From: an uncultured Luteimonas sp.
Lineage (GTDB): Bacteria > Pseudomonadota > Gammaproteobacteria > Xanthomonadales > Xanthomonadaceae
Length of the DNA stretch: 37,448 nucleotides
Direction: 5' to 3'
Assembly (NCBI GenBank): GCA_938008415.1
Contig: CALLKI010000104.1
Span: 1 to 37,448, forward strand
Shown: in pieces, positions 16,168-25,711 of the stretch
Numbering within the stretch: the first letter of the stretch is position 1
How the letters are laid out: every line of letters begins with the position of its first letter
Position numbers and translations under genes: made by a program
The notes under the pieces: model-generated
What the model saw: only the letters and a program-made list of their open reading frames with translations
Told to the model about the DNA's origin: nothing
Databases searched by the model: none

Positions 16168-16812
16168 TCAGCGGCCCGCGCCGAGGCGGCGCAGCTCCAG
16201 TTCGCAGCCGAGCAGGAACTCGAACGCCTCCAGGTGGCGACGTGCCTCGGCCATGTCGCGGCCCCAGGCGTACAGGCCGTGGCCGTCGATCAGGTAGCCC
16301 CACATCGTGCCCCGGTCGAGCAGGGCCTCCACCTGCGCCGCGAGGGTGGGCATGTGCTGGGTGTTCGGCAGTACCGGCACGTCGACCCGGGTCTCATGGG
16401 TCTCGTTGCCGCGGAAGGCCTTGAGCAGCTCGTAACCCTCCAGCCGCACCCGGCCCTCGGGGGCGAACAGCCGCGAGGCGACCGTCTGGGCGGGCGAGTG
16501 CGTGTGCAGGACGCAGCCCACGTCCGGGAACCTGCGGTAGAGCTGGGTATGCAGCAGGGTCTCGGCCGATGGCCGCAGGCCGGTGCCGACCGGGTTGCCG
16601 TCGAGGTCCACGACCATGATGTCGGCTTCGGTGAGCCGGCCCTTGTCGCGCCCGGACACGGTGATCGCGGCGTGGCCCTCGTCGAGCCGCCGCGAGAAGT
16701 TGCTGCTGGTCGCCGGGGTCCAGCCGCGCTGTGCCAGCTCGCGCACGTTGACGATGATCTCGCCGGCGAGCTCGCGCAGGCGGTGGGCGTCGTAGGGCAG
16801 GGCGTCGTCCAT
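16168..16812 (-). CDS. mtnB: Methylthioribulose-1-phosphate dehydratase
   Basis: Class II aldolase-fold zinc enzyme that dehydrates 5-methylthioribulose-1-phosphate, the step before MtnC in methionine salvage. The 214-residue protein has TSSNFSRR near residue 36, the PSAET motif with Glu84, the HTH zinc ligands at His103 and His105, and a later HGLYAWG with the third histidine. It is 26 bases downstream of nhaC. A TAGAAT sequence (16824-16819 on the minus strand) ends six bases before the ATG, so a short or leaderless transcript starting here is possible. MtnP, MtnK or MtnA genes are not in the window. Confidence 0.93.
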   Translation of the reverse strand: MDDALPYDAHRLRELAGEIIVNVRELAQRGWTPATSSNFSRRLDEGHAAITVSGRDKGRLTEADIMVVDLDGNPVGTGLRPSAETLLHTQLYRRFPDVGCVLHTHSPAQTVASRLFAPEGRVRLEGYELLKAFRGNETHETRVDVPVLPNTQHMPTLAAQVEALLDRGTMWGYLIDGHGLYAWGRDMAEARRHLEAFEFLLGCELELRRLGAGR

Positions 16813-16818
16813 GCGGCG

Positions 16819-16824
16819 ATTCTA
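16819..16824 (-). promoter_or_regulatory. Candidate -10 element just upstream of mtnB
   Basis: On the minus strand TAGAAT lies six bases before the mtnB ATG, matching the spacing seen at the his promoter. No good -35 box is visible at 15-19 bases, so the call is weak. Confidence 0.35.
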
Positions 16825-16838
16825 GGCGATCGGCGCCG

Positions 16839-18335
16839 TCAGTCGGCGGCGGGGGCCGCCTTGCCGTCCGGCACGGGCTGCCCGTCCGGCCCGGACTCCA
16901 GGGGCAGGATCCGGAAGCCGATGGCGGCGGCCACGAAGGCCAGCGCGAAATTGGCCAGGTTGAAGAACGCGAACGGCAGGTAGTCCAAGGTCGCCACGCC
17001 CAGGGTCGCGGCCATGAACGCGCCGCAGGTGTTCCAGGGCACCAGCGGGGAGGTGATCGTGCCACCGTCCTCCAGCGCGCGGGAAAGGTTGAGCGGGGAC
17101 AGCCCCCTGCGCGCGTATTCCTGCTGGAAGAGCTTGCCGGGCAGCACCAGGGACATGTACTGGTCGGCGGTGATCACGTTGGTGCCGAAGGCGGTGGCCA
17201 GGGTCGCGGAGATCAGCGAGCGCGCGGACCGCGCCCATGCCAGCATGCCGCGCGCCAGGCGTGCCAGCAGGCCGGTGCGCTCCATCACCGAGCCGAAGCA
17301 CATGGCGCAGATCACCAGCCACACGGTGTTGAGCATGTTGGACATGCCGCCGCCACTGAGCAGTTCGTCCACGGCGGCGTTGCCCGTCTGCGCCTCGTAA
17401 CCGGCGAACAGCGCCTTCCATGCGCCGGCCACCAGCGCCATCGGCCGCGAAAGCTCCTCGTCACCGGCCAGCGCGACCACCCGCTCCGGCTGGAACAGCA
17501 CCGCGAAGAGCAGGCCGACGAGCGCGCCGATCATGATCGTCGGATAGGCGGGGAAACGGCGGATGGCCAGGGCGAACACCAGCACCATCGGCAGCAGCAG
17601 GTACCAGGACGGGTTGAACTGTTCCTCGATCGTCGCCGCCAGCCCCACCGGGGACACTTCGCCGCCGGCTGCATGGGTGGTCATGCCGGCGGCCGTGAAC
17701 AGGGCCAGCGCGATCACCAGCGCGGGCAGCGTGGTCCAGGCCATGTTGCGGATGTGCGCGAACAGTTCCGATCCGCTGACCGTGGGCGCGAGGATGGTGG
17801 TGTCCGACAGCGGGGAAAGCTTGTCGCCGAAATACGCGCCGGAAATCACCGCGCCCGCGGTGATCGGCAGCGACATGTCCATGCCCTGGGCGATGCCGAC
17901 CAGGGCCACGCCCAGCGTGCCGGCGGTGGTCCACGAGCTGCCGATCGCCAGCGAGGTGATGGTGCAGATCAGGCACGCCGCCGGGTAGAAATAGGCCGGG
18001 TGCAGCAGCTTCATGCCGTACACGATCAGCGTCGGCACGGTGCCGCTGAGCAGCCAGCTGCCGATCAGCGCGCCCACCGCCAGCAGGATCAGGATCGCGC
18101 CCACCGACACCGACACCCCGTGGGCCATGGCCGCCTCGATGTCCTTCCAGCGCATGCCGTTGCGCAGCCCGACCAGCGCCGCCACGCCGCTGGCCAGCAG
18201 CAGCGAGATCTGGCTCGCGCCGGACACCGCGTCGTCGGCGAACAGCACGATGCCGAGCACGAGCAGGGCCACCAGGAACAGCAGCGGGGTCAATGCCTGG
18301 AGCAGGCTCGGTTCGCGGGTTTGTGAGGCACTCAT
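16839..18335 (-). CDS. nhaC: NhaC-family Na+/H+ antiporter
   Basis: The 498-residue polytopic inner-membrane protein has about a dozen hydrophobic helices. Family-typical sequences are GSSWTTAGTLGVALVGI, GAVISGAYFGDKLSPLSDTTILA (the NhaC signature) and LVPWNTCGAFMAATLGV. NhaC proteins exchange sodium for protons. Some homologues move organic acids or amino acids, so the substrate is not certain. It is the first of a minus-strand series with mtnB 26 bases downstream. Between it and the amino acid permease upstream lies a strong GC hairpin. Confidence 0.88.
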   Translation of the reverse strand: MSASQTREPSLLQALTPLLFLVALLVLGIVLFADDAVSGASQISLLLASGVAALVGLRNGMRWKDIEAAMAHGVSVSVGAILILLAVGALIGSWLLSGTVPTLIVYGMKLLHPAYFYPAACLICTITSLAIGSSWTTAGTLGVALVGIAQGMDMSLPITAGAVISGAYFGDKLSPLSDTTILAPTVSGSELFAHIRNMAWTTLPALVIALALFTAAGMTTHAAGGEVSPVGLAATIEEQFNPSWYLLLPMVLVFALAIRRFPAYPTIMIGALVGLLFAVLFQPERVVALAGDEELSRPMALVAGAWKALFAGYEAQTGNAAVDELLSGGGMSNMLNTVWLVICAMCFGSVMERTGLLARLARGMLAWARSARSLISATLATAFGTNVITADQYMSLVLPGKLFQQEYARRGLSPLNLSRALEDGGTITSPLVPWNTCGAFMAATLGVATLDYLPFAFFNLANFALAFVAAAIGFRILPLESGPDGQPVPDGKAAPAAD

Positions 18336-18373
18336 GTCGGGCCCGGTGGTGGATGTCGAGCGGCTGGAAATGC

Positions 18374-18400
18374 CCCGGGCCGGCGCTGGGCCGGCCCGGG
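18374..18400 (-). terminator. Perfect GC hairpin after the amino acid permease gene
   Basis: CCCGGGCCGGC (18374-18384) pairs perfectly with the complementary stretch 18390-18400 around a 5-base loop, giving an 11-base all-GC stem. It starts nine bases after the permease stop. The following minus-strand sequence has only a short TTT, so termination efficiency is uncertain. Confidence 0.55.
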
Positions 18401-18408
18401 ATCAGGGG

Positions 18409-19896
18409 TCAGGCGGACTGGTTGAGCCTGCTGTGGCGGTAGCCGTAGCCGAAGTAGATCAGGAACCCGGCGACGGTCCAGCAGGCCAGCAGCAGCCAGT
18501 TGTACCAGCCCATGAAGCCGACCAGGGCCAGGCACGACAGGGCGCCTAGGATGCAGATCACCGGAGCGAACGGTACACGGAACGCGCGCTTGAGGTCCGG
18601 GCGGGTGCGGCGCAGGACCAGCACGCCGATGCAGACCGTGGCGAACGCCAGCAGGGTGCCCATGGACACCAGGTCGCCGAGCACGCCCAGCGGGAAGAAC
18701 GCGGCCAGGATCGCGGCGATGATGGCCACGACCACGGTCGCCTTGTGCGGGGTGTGGTGGCGCGGGTGCACGGCGCCGAAGAAGGGCGGCAGCAGGCCGT
18801 CGCGCGACATCGCGAAGAAGATGCGCGGCTGGCCCATCAGCATCACCAGGATTACCGAGGTCAGGCCCGCGACCGCGCCGATCTCGATGGCGTACTTGAG
18901 CAGGCTCAGCGACGGATAGCGCTCGAGCGCGGTGACCACCGGCTTGGCCGTCCCCAGTTCGGTGTAGGGCAACATGCCGGTCAGCACCGCGGCCACGACC
19001 ACGTAGAGCAGGGTGCAGACCACCAGCGAGCCGAGGATGCCGATCGGCATGTCGCGCTGCGGGTTCTTGGCCTCCTGCGCCGCGGTGGAGACCGCGTCGA
19101 AGCCGATGTAGGCGAAGAACACGATCGAGGCCGCGCGCAGCACGCCCGGCCAGCCGAAACGGTCGCCGCCCTCGTGCTCGGGGATGAACGGTACCCAGTT
19201 CTCGGGATTGACGTACTGTGCGCCGAAGCCGATCAGCGCCAGGATCACAGCCACCTTGACCGCGACGATGATCGCGTTGGCGGTGGCCGACTGGCGGATG
19301 CCGATGTAGCACAGGTAGCCGACGCCGGCGACCACCAGCACCGCGGGCAGGTTGAACAGCGCGCCGGTCGCGGCGAACTTGCCGTTGGCGTAGGTGACCG
19401 GGGCGGAGGCCAGCAGCGCCGGGAACTTCCAGTCGCTGCCGAACAGGTGCGCGATCGATTCCATCAGGCTGATGGTGTAGGCCGACCAGCCCACGGCCAC
19501 GGCCGAGGCGGCGAACAGGTACTCGAGCACCAGGCTCCAGCCGACGAACCAGGCCACCGACTCGCCGAGCGTGGCGTAGGTGTAGCTGTAGGCGCTGCCC
19601 GAGACCGGGATCATCGAGGCGAACTCGGCGTAGCACAGGCCCGCGAACGCGCAGGCAAGCCCGGCCAGCACGAAGCTGAGCATGATCGCCGGGCCGGCGT
19701 GGTTCGCGGCGGCCTGGCCGGTCATCACGAAGATGCCCGCGCCGATGATCGCACCGATGCCCAGCAGGACCAGATGGCGGGCGGTGAGGACCCGTTTGAG
19801 ATTCCCTTCCCCTTGCAGCGAACCTTCCACCGGCTCGCCGGCATCCACGTGCGGTGCCGGCTCGACCGGCTTCACCCTGAAAAGACTCTTCGACAT
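18409..19896 (-). CDS. APC-superfamily amino acid permease (cationic amino acid transporter type)
   Basis: The 495-residue membrane protein has about twelve helices. The N-terminal GIGAIIGAGIFVMTG is the unwound helix 1 motif of APC transporters, and FFAYIGFDAVSTAAQEAKNPQRDMPIGI is the hallmark of the CAT/YfnA subgroup. It should import an amino acid, possibly a cationic one, but specificity cannot be read from the sequence. The start at 19896 (MSKSLFRVKPVEP) is preferred over upstream in-frame codons because AAGGGA lies upstream and the earlier residues look noncoding. It diverges from the NUDIX gene. Confidence 0.88.
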   Translation of the reverse strand: MSKSLFRVKPVEPAPHVDAGEPVEGSLQGEGNLKRVLTARHLVLLGIGAIIGAGIFVMTGQAAANHAGPAIMLSFVLAGLACAFAGLCYAEFASMIPVSGSAYSYTYATLGESVAWFVGWSLVLEYLFAASAVAVGWSAYTISLMESIAHLFGSDWKFPALLASAPVTYANGKFAATGALFNLPAVLVVAGVGYLCYIGIRQSATANAIIVAVKVAVILALIGFGAQYVNPENWVPFIPEHEGGDRFGWPGVLRAASIVFFAYIGFDAVSTAAQEAKNPQRDMPIGILGSLVVCTLLYVVVAAVLTGMLPYTELGTAKPVVTALERYPSLSLLKYAIEIGAVAGLTSVILVMLMGQPRIFFAMSRDGLLPPFFGAVHPRHHTPHKATVVVAIIAAILAAFFPLGVLGDLVSMGTLLAFATVCIGVLVLRRTRPDLKRAFRVPFAPVICILGALSCLALVGFMGWYNWLLLACWTVAGFLIYFGYGYRHSRLNQSA

Positions 19897-20029
19897 CGGT
19901 TGTTCCCTTTGATCGAATGGCATCCGGCCTGGGCCGGTGGGCAATAAATGGGCAGGGTGGGGGAACTGCGCCGCCCGTACCTTGCCAAACGAGCGGGGAT
20001 CGCACAAGCGCCATCCGGGGTATCCGGGT

Positions 20030-20035
20030 GATAAT
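20030..20035 (+). promoter_or_regulatory. Candidate -10 element of the NUDIX gene
   Basis: GATAAT lies six bases before the ATG at 20042, so a transcript starting at the usual distance would begin at the start codon. No recognisable -35 box is visible. Confidence 0.4.
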
Positions 20036-20041
20036 CCTGCG

Positions 20042-20629
20042 ATGCGGTCGCGTATCGCCAGCGCCGGAACGGATGCCGGATCCGGCAGGATCGAACGGCT
20101 CGGACAGGCATTCCTTGATTACGCCCGGGAGCATCCGGACCAGGCGGAGGAGGCCATGCGCTTCCTCGAACTGCTGTCCGACCCGCAGGATCCCTTCATG
20201 CGCGCGCGGCTTGCCGGGCATTTCACCGCTTCGGCCTGGCTCGTGGACCGCGGCGGCACGCGCGTGCTGCTGACCCATCACCGCAAGCTCGGCAAGTGGC
20301 TTCAGTTGGGCGGGCATGCCGACGGCGACCGCGACCTGGCGCGGGTCGCATTGCGCGAGGCGGAGGAGGAATCGGGCCTGCCCGCGCTCGAGGTCGAGCC
20401 GGGGATATTCGACCTGGACCGGCACTGGATCCCGGAACACGGTGGCGTGCCCGGGCACTGGCATTACGACGTGCGCTACGTGGTGCGGGCGCGGGGAAGC
20501 GAGGCGTTCACCGTCAGCGCCGAATCACTGGCGTTGGCGTGGCGCGACATCGCGGAGCTGGCGCAAGACCCGCGGGCGGACGGATCGCTGCTGCGCATGG
20601 CGCGTCGCTGGCTGGCACGCGGGCGGTGA
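20042..20629 (+). CDS. NUDIX hydrolase
   Basis: The 195-residue protein has an N-terminal helical region (~1-60) and a NUDIX domain. The NUDIX box reads GGHADGDRDLARVALREAEEESGL, with the catalytic REAEEESG core intact. The first conserved glutamate of the box is replaced by arginine, a position that varies in this subgroup. NUDIX enzymes cleave nucleoside diphosphates linked to another group; the substrate is unknown here. ATG 20042 is chosen because a GATAAT element stands six bases upstream. No clear Shine-Dalgarno is present. The gene converges on serA across 94 bases in which I see no convincing terminator. Confidence 0.85.
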   Translation: MRSRIASAGTDAGSGRIERLGQAFLDYAREHPDQAEEAMRFLELLSDPQDPFMRARLAGHFTASAWLVDRGGTRVLLTHHRKLGKWLQLGGHADGDRDLARVALREAEEESGLPALEVEPGIFDLDRHWIPEHGGVPGHWHYDVRYVVRARGSEAFTVSAESLALAWRDIAELAQDPRADGSLLRMARRWLARGR

Positions 20630-20723
20630 GGTTTTCCCCCCGGCCGGTGCCAACCAGACCCTCCCGTTCCCATGCCGTGAACGCGGGCAGGGGCGAAGCG
20701 CAGGCGCGGGTGGGGTGTGCCCC

Positions 20724-21959
<1,236 letters not shown>

Positions 21960-22023
21960 CGCGGGACTCGGGACTGGAGACGGGGGGCGGGACCGGCAAT
22001 GGTGCCAGATCGCGGCCCGTTTT

Positions 22024-22036
22024 GTTGCATCGCAAC
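22024..22036. promoter_or_regulatory. Palindrome in the serA / FAD-oxidase divergent region
   Basis: GTTGCATCGCAAC is a perfect inverted repeat (GTTGC, 3-base centre, GCAAC) inside the 137-base divergent intergenic region. It could be an operator for a shared regulator; no regulator gene is adjacent. Confidence 0.35.
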
Positions 22037-22096
22037 GCTGGACGCTGGCGGGTGCGGCTGGCAGGCTTTGGCATCCCCGCCCCACGCGCCGACGCC

Positions 22097-23485
22097 ATGA
22101 CCGACCCCCGCCTGCAGAGCCTGCTCGCCGCCCTCCCCGGGCTGCGGCTGCTGACCGGTGCCGCCGACCTGGAGCACTACGGCCGCGACTGGACCCGGCG
22201 CTGGACGCCCGCGCCCCTGGCCGTGGCCCTGCCGGGCAGCGTGGAGGAGGTGCAGGCGGTGGTGCGCTGGGCCAACGCCGGGGGCGTGGCCATCGTGCCC
22301 TCGGGCGGACGTACCGGCCTGTCCGGCGGCGCGGTGGCGGCGAACGGCGAGCTGGTGCTGTCGCTGGAACGGATGAACCGGGTCCTGGGCTTCGACCCGG
22401 TGGACCGCTCCCTGACCGTGCAGGCGGGAATGCCGCTGGAGGCGGTGCAGAACGCCGCCCGCGAGCGGGGCCTGCACTACCCGGTGGACTTCGCCGCGCG
22501 CGGCTCGTGCAGCATCGGCGGCAACATCGCCACCAACGCCGGTGGCATCCGGGTGATCCGCTACGGCAACACCCGCGAGTGGATCGCCGGGCTGAAGGTC
22601 GTGGACGGCCGCGGCGAGGTGCTCGAGCTCAACCGCGGCCTGGTCAAGAACTCCAGCGGCTACGACCTGCGCCACCTGTTCATCGGCTCGGAGGGCACGC
22701 TCGGCATCGTGGTCGAGGCCACGCTGAAGCTGACCGACCCGCCACCCCCGGCCAACACCATGCTGCTGGCGCTGCCCAGCTTCGAGGTGCTGATGCAGGT
22801 GTTCGCCGCGTTCCGCGAGCGCCTGCGCCTGGAGGCCTTCGAGTTCTTCACCGACGTGGCGCTGAAGCATGTGCTCGCGCACGGCGCGCAGCCGCCGTTC
22901 GCGGAGTCATACCCGTACTACGTGGTCACCGAATACGCGGCCGGCGACGAGGCGGGCGAAACCGCGGCGATGGCCGCGTTCGAGCATGGCATGGAGCAGG
23001 GCTGGATCGTGGACGGCGTGATCGCGCAGTCCGGGGCGCAGGCGCAGCAGCTGTGGCGCCTGCGCGAGGGCATCACCGAGGCGGTGGCGCGCTACCGGCC
23101 GTACAAGAACGATGTGTCGGTGCGGATCTCGGCGATGCCGGCCTTCCTGGGCGAGGTCCAGGCCCTGCTCGGCGAGGCCTACCCGGACTTCGAGGTGGTC
23201 TGGTTCGGCCACATCGGCGACGGCAACCTGCACATCAACGTGCTCAAGCCCGATGCCTGGGACGATGCTTCCTTCGTCGCCGCCTGCGAGAAGGTGACGA
23301 AGCTGCTCGCCGACGTGCTGCACCGCCATGGCGGCAGCATCTCCGCCGAGCACGGCATCGGCCTGGTGAAGAAGCCGTACCTCGGCTCGACCCGCAGCGC
23401 CGCGGAGATCGCCGCGATGCGCGGGATCAAGGCGGTCCTCGACCCGAACGGCATCCTCAACCCGGGCAAGCTGTTCGATCCCTGA
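22097..23485 (+). CDS. FAD-binding oxidoreductase, probable D-2-hydroxyglutarate dehydrogenase
   Basis: The 462-residue protein is a VAO-type flavoprotein of the GlcD/D2HGDH family. The FAD-binding region shows IVPSGGRTGLSGGAV, SIGGNIATNAGG and NSSGYDLRHLFIGSEGTLGIV. The C-terminal half holds the substrate/metal motifs FGHIGDGNLHINV and SISAEHGIGLVKK. D-lactate and D-2-hydroxyglutarate dehydrogenases share this architecture. The divergent position next to serA favours D-2-hydroxyglutarate, because pseudomonads pair these genes to remove D-2-hydroxyglutarate produced by SerA. ATG 22097 gives the expected N-terminus. The assignment to substrate is inference from context. Confidence 0.85.
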   Translation: MTDPRLQSLLAALPGLRLLTGAADLEHYGRDWTRRWTPAPLAVALPGSVEEVQAVVRWANAGGVAIVPSGGRTGLSGGAVAANGELVLSLERMNRVLGFDPVDRSLTVQAGMPLEAVQNAARERGLHYPVDFAARGSCSIGGNIATNAGGIRVIRYGNTREWIAGLKVVDGRGEVLELNRGLVKNSSGYDLRHLFIGSEGTLGIVVEATLKLTDPPPPANTMLLALPSFEVLMQVFAAFRERLRLEAFEFFTDVALKHVLAHGAQPPFAESYPYYVVTEYAAGDEAGETAAMAAFEHGMEQGWIVDGVIAQSGAQAQQLWRLREGITEAVARYRPYKNDVSVRISAMPAFLGEVQALLGEAYPDFEVVWFGHIGDGNLHINVLKPDAWDDASFVAACEKVTKLLADVLHRHGGSISAEHGIGLVKKPYLGSTRSAAEIAAMRGIKAVLDPNGILNPGKLFDP

Positions 23486-23565
23486 AGCGGCGATCCCGCC
23501 CCTGCACGCGATGCGTGCCCGGCGCGATATGCTGGCGTCCCGTCCCCACGCAACCCGATTCCGCG

Positions 23566-23877
23566 ATGATCCGTTCCCGTTGCGCACGCCTGCTGGCCCT
23601 GGTCCTGGCCACGGTCCCGGCGATGGCCTTCGCCGGCAGCTTCTCCGGTTCGACCGCGGGCACGTCCGTGGGCGGCACGTCGGCCAGCTCGGACAGCACC
23701 TCCGGCGACGACAAGGTGGTGGTGCAGGCACGCGAGGACGCCGCGGGTTTCGTCGCCAGCAACGGGCGCCTGCGCAGCGCCAGGCTCGAGGCCGCCTTCC
23801 GGCACCTGCGCGAGCGCGACGCCGCCGCCCGCGAAGCGGACGACATGGCGCTGGCGCGGTCGATCCTCGCCCGCTGA
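23566..23877 (+). CDS. DUF2388-type exported protein
   Basis: The 103-residue protein has an N-terminal signal peptide (~1-24, ending in AMAFAG). A Ser/Thr/Gly-rich stretch follows, then DDKVVVQAREDAAGFVASNGRLRSARLEAAFRHLRER, which matches my memory of the DUF2388 family (short periplasmic proteins common in pseudomonads). Function is unknown. Eighty bases separate it from the flavoprotein gene, and its stop is only six bases before the DUF4105 gene, so the two exported proteins are very likely produced together. Confidence 0.78.
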   Translation: MIRSRCARLLALVLATVPAMAFAGSFSGSTAGTSVGGTSASSDSTSGDDKVVVQAREDAAGFVASNGRLRSARLEAAFRHLRERDAAAREADDMALARSILAR

Positions 23878-23883
23878 CCTCGC

Positions 23884-25698
23884 ATGCGGCGCGCGGCCCG
23901 TGCGCTGGCGCTGGCATGCCTGCTGGCCGCCACCGGCCCCGTCGCGGCGTCGGTGCGGATCGCGGCCGACCCGCGGGGACTGGCAGCGGACGAACTGGCC
24001 GCGACGGCGGAACTGGTCGAAGCCGCGCAGGCGCGATTGCCGCCCGGCTTCGGGCAGGCCCTTGGCGGCGCGGCATCCCTGTCCTGGCGCGACGACCTGC
24101 CGGAGCGGGTGCACGGCCGCGCGCGCGGCATGCGCATCCTGTTGCGCCGCGGGTTGCTGTCGCAGTGGATGGCGCGAGATGGCGGGGCCGGCGCGCATCC
24201 GGCGCTGGCCGCACTGCTGCACGAGCTGGCGCACCTGTACGACCGTTCTCCGGCGGGCGGGCTGTCGCGCGATCCGCGTCTGCTCGACCTGGCCGGCTGG
24301 ACGGTACGGCCGCTGCGCTTCGGGCTGCGCACGCGCCACAACGATTTCCGCGACCGCAGTCCCGACCCGTACGAGCTGCATTCGCCGGCGGAATTCGTCG
24401 CGGTCAACTTCGAGCATTTCCTGCTCGATCCCGGATACGCCTGCCGCCGGCCGCAGCTGCACGCGTACTTCGCCGGCAGGTTCGGCTGGGCCCCGCCACA
24501 CCCGCCGTGCGCGCCGGAACTGCCGTTCGTCGCCGCGGGCGGGGAGGATGCGCTGCTGCGCCTGGCCGGCATCGACCCCGCGCGCGTGCATGCCGTGGAC
24601 TACCTGCTCGCCGAGCCCGACGAGGCGCGGCCGATGAGCCGCTGGGGACACAGCATGCTGCGGCTCGTGGTCTGCGCGCCGGGACGGCCGCGCGGGCCGG
24701 ATTGCCGGCTCGACCTCGAACACCACCTGGTGCTGTCATTCCGCGCCTTCGTGGACGACGTGCAGGTCTCCACCTGGCGCGGGCTGACCGGCTCGTATCC
24801 CTCGCGGCTGTTCGTGCTGCCCTTGCAGCAGGTGGTCGAGGAATACACGGCCGTCGAACTGCGCGGCCTGCGCTCGGTCCCGCTGCGGCTGGACGACACG
24901 GAGATCGCCGGCCTGCTGGCGCGCGCGGCGCGGATCCACTGGAGCTACGACGGCCGCTACTACTTCCTGGGCAACAACTGCGCGGTCGAGACCTGGAAAC
25001 TGCTGTCGGCGGGCATGCCGCGGCTGCCGGCGGCGGAAGTGCGCAGCATCACCCCGACCGGCCTGCTGCGGCGCCTGGCGCGCGCGGGCATCGCCGACCC
25101 GTCGGTGCTCGACGACCGCGAGCGGGCGGTGCGGCTCGGCTATTACTTCGAATCGCGCGCCGCGCACCTGAAGGAGATGTTCGCGGTCGCGGACGCGGAA
25201 CTCGGCCTGCCGGCGGCGGATGCGGCCGCGTGGATGGCGCTCGATCCCGTGCAGCGGGCGCCATGGATGGCCGCGGGCGGCCTGCGCGCCAGCGCCGCGC
25301 TGCTGGTGCTCGAGCAGGCCGCGCTGCGCCGCGAGGAGGCCGCCGCGCGCGAGGCGCTCAAGCAACGCTTCCTGCGCGGCGCGCGTGGAGGGGCGGAAGC
25401 GGAACTGGAGCGGGCCGGGCAGGCGCTGCGCGCGCTGCTCGATGATCCCGCGCTGTCGGGACGCCCGGCGCTGCTGCTCGAGGGCACCGGTTATGGCCTG
25501 CCGCTCGATGCCGAGCGCGCAAGGCTAGCGGCAACCGTGGAGGGGCAGGCAGTGCGGCTCGGGCGCGTGCAGTCGGAACTGCGCGGGCAGGCCCGGCAAC
25601 TGCTGCCGCCAGAGCAGCGGCGCAGGCTGGAGCAGGCCGGTGTCAACCTCGACCGGCTCGGCGCGCACCTGCGCCGCCTGGCGCGGGACGCAGGGTAG
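23884..25698 (+). CDS. Exported DUF4105 (Lnb N-terminal-like) protein with a zincin-like HELAH motif
   Basis: The 604-residue protein starts with a signal peptide (~1-22). Residues 113-117 read HELAH, a zinc-peptidase-like HExxH, and a later EFVAVNFEHF (171-180) could supply a third ligand. The DUF4105 region follows (~235-400) with WGHSMLRL (His257) and GNNCAVETWKLL (Cys367). The order His then Cys resembles permuted papain-like (NlpC/P60-type) hydrolases. The C-terminal ~170 residues are helical and charged. It may act on cell-envelope protein or lipoprotein, but no activity is established by the sequence. It is coupled to the DUF2388 gene and converges on the EF-P-like gene with 13 bases between stops. 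Confidence 0.8.
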   Translation: MRRAARALALACLLAATGPVAASVRIAADPRGLAADELAATAELVEAAQARLPPGFGQALGGAASLSWRDDLPERVHGRARGMRILLRRGLLSQWMARDGGAGAHPALAALLHELAHLYDRSPAGGLSRDPRLLDLAGWTVRPLRFGLRTRHNDFRDRSPDPYELHSPAEFVAVNFEHFLLDPGYACRRPQLHAYFAGRFGWAPPHPPCAPELPFVAAGGEDALLRLAGIDPARVHAVDYLLAEPDEARPMSRWGHSMLRLVVCAPGRPRGPDCRLDLEHHLVLSFRAFVDDVQVSTWRGLTGSYPSRLFVLPLQQVVEEYTAVELRGLRSVPLRLDDTEIAGLLARAARIHWSYDGRYYFLGNNCAVETWKLLSAGMPRLPAAEVRSITPTGLLRRLARAGIADPSVLDDRERAVRLGYYFESRAAHLKEMFAVADAELGLPAADAAAWMALDPVQRAPWMAAGGLRASAALLVLEQAALRREEAAAREALKQRFLRGARGGAEAELERAGQALRALLDDPALSGRPALLLEGTGYGLPLDAERARLAATVEGQAVRLGRVQSELRGQARQLLPPEQRRRLEQAGVNLDRLGAHLRRLARDAG

Positions 25699-25711
25699 GG
25701 GCGGGGGCCGC

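Noticed and set aside
20300..20400. Arginine in place of the first glutamate of the NUDIX box
   Set aside because: The catalytic REAEEESG core is intact and this position varies in the subgroup, so inactivity is not supported.
20630..20723. Terminator between the convergent NUDIX and serA genes
   Set aside because: Only short GGGG/CCCC pairing and no T-run were visible.
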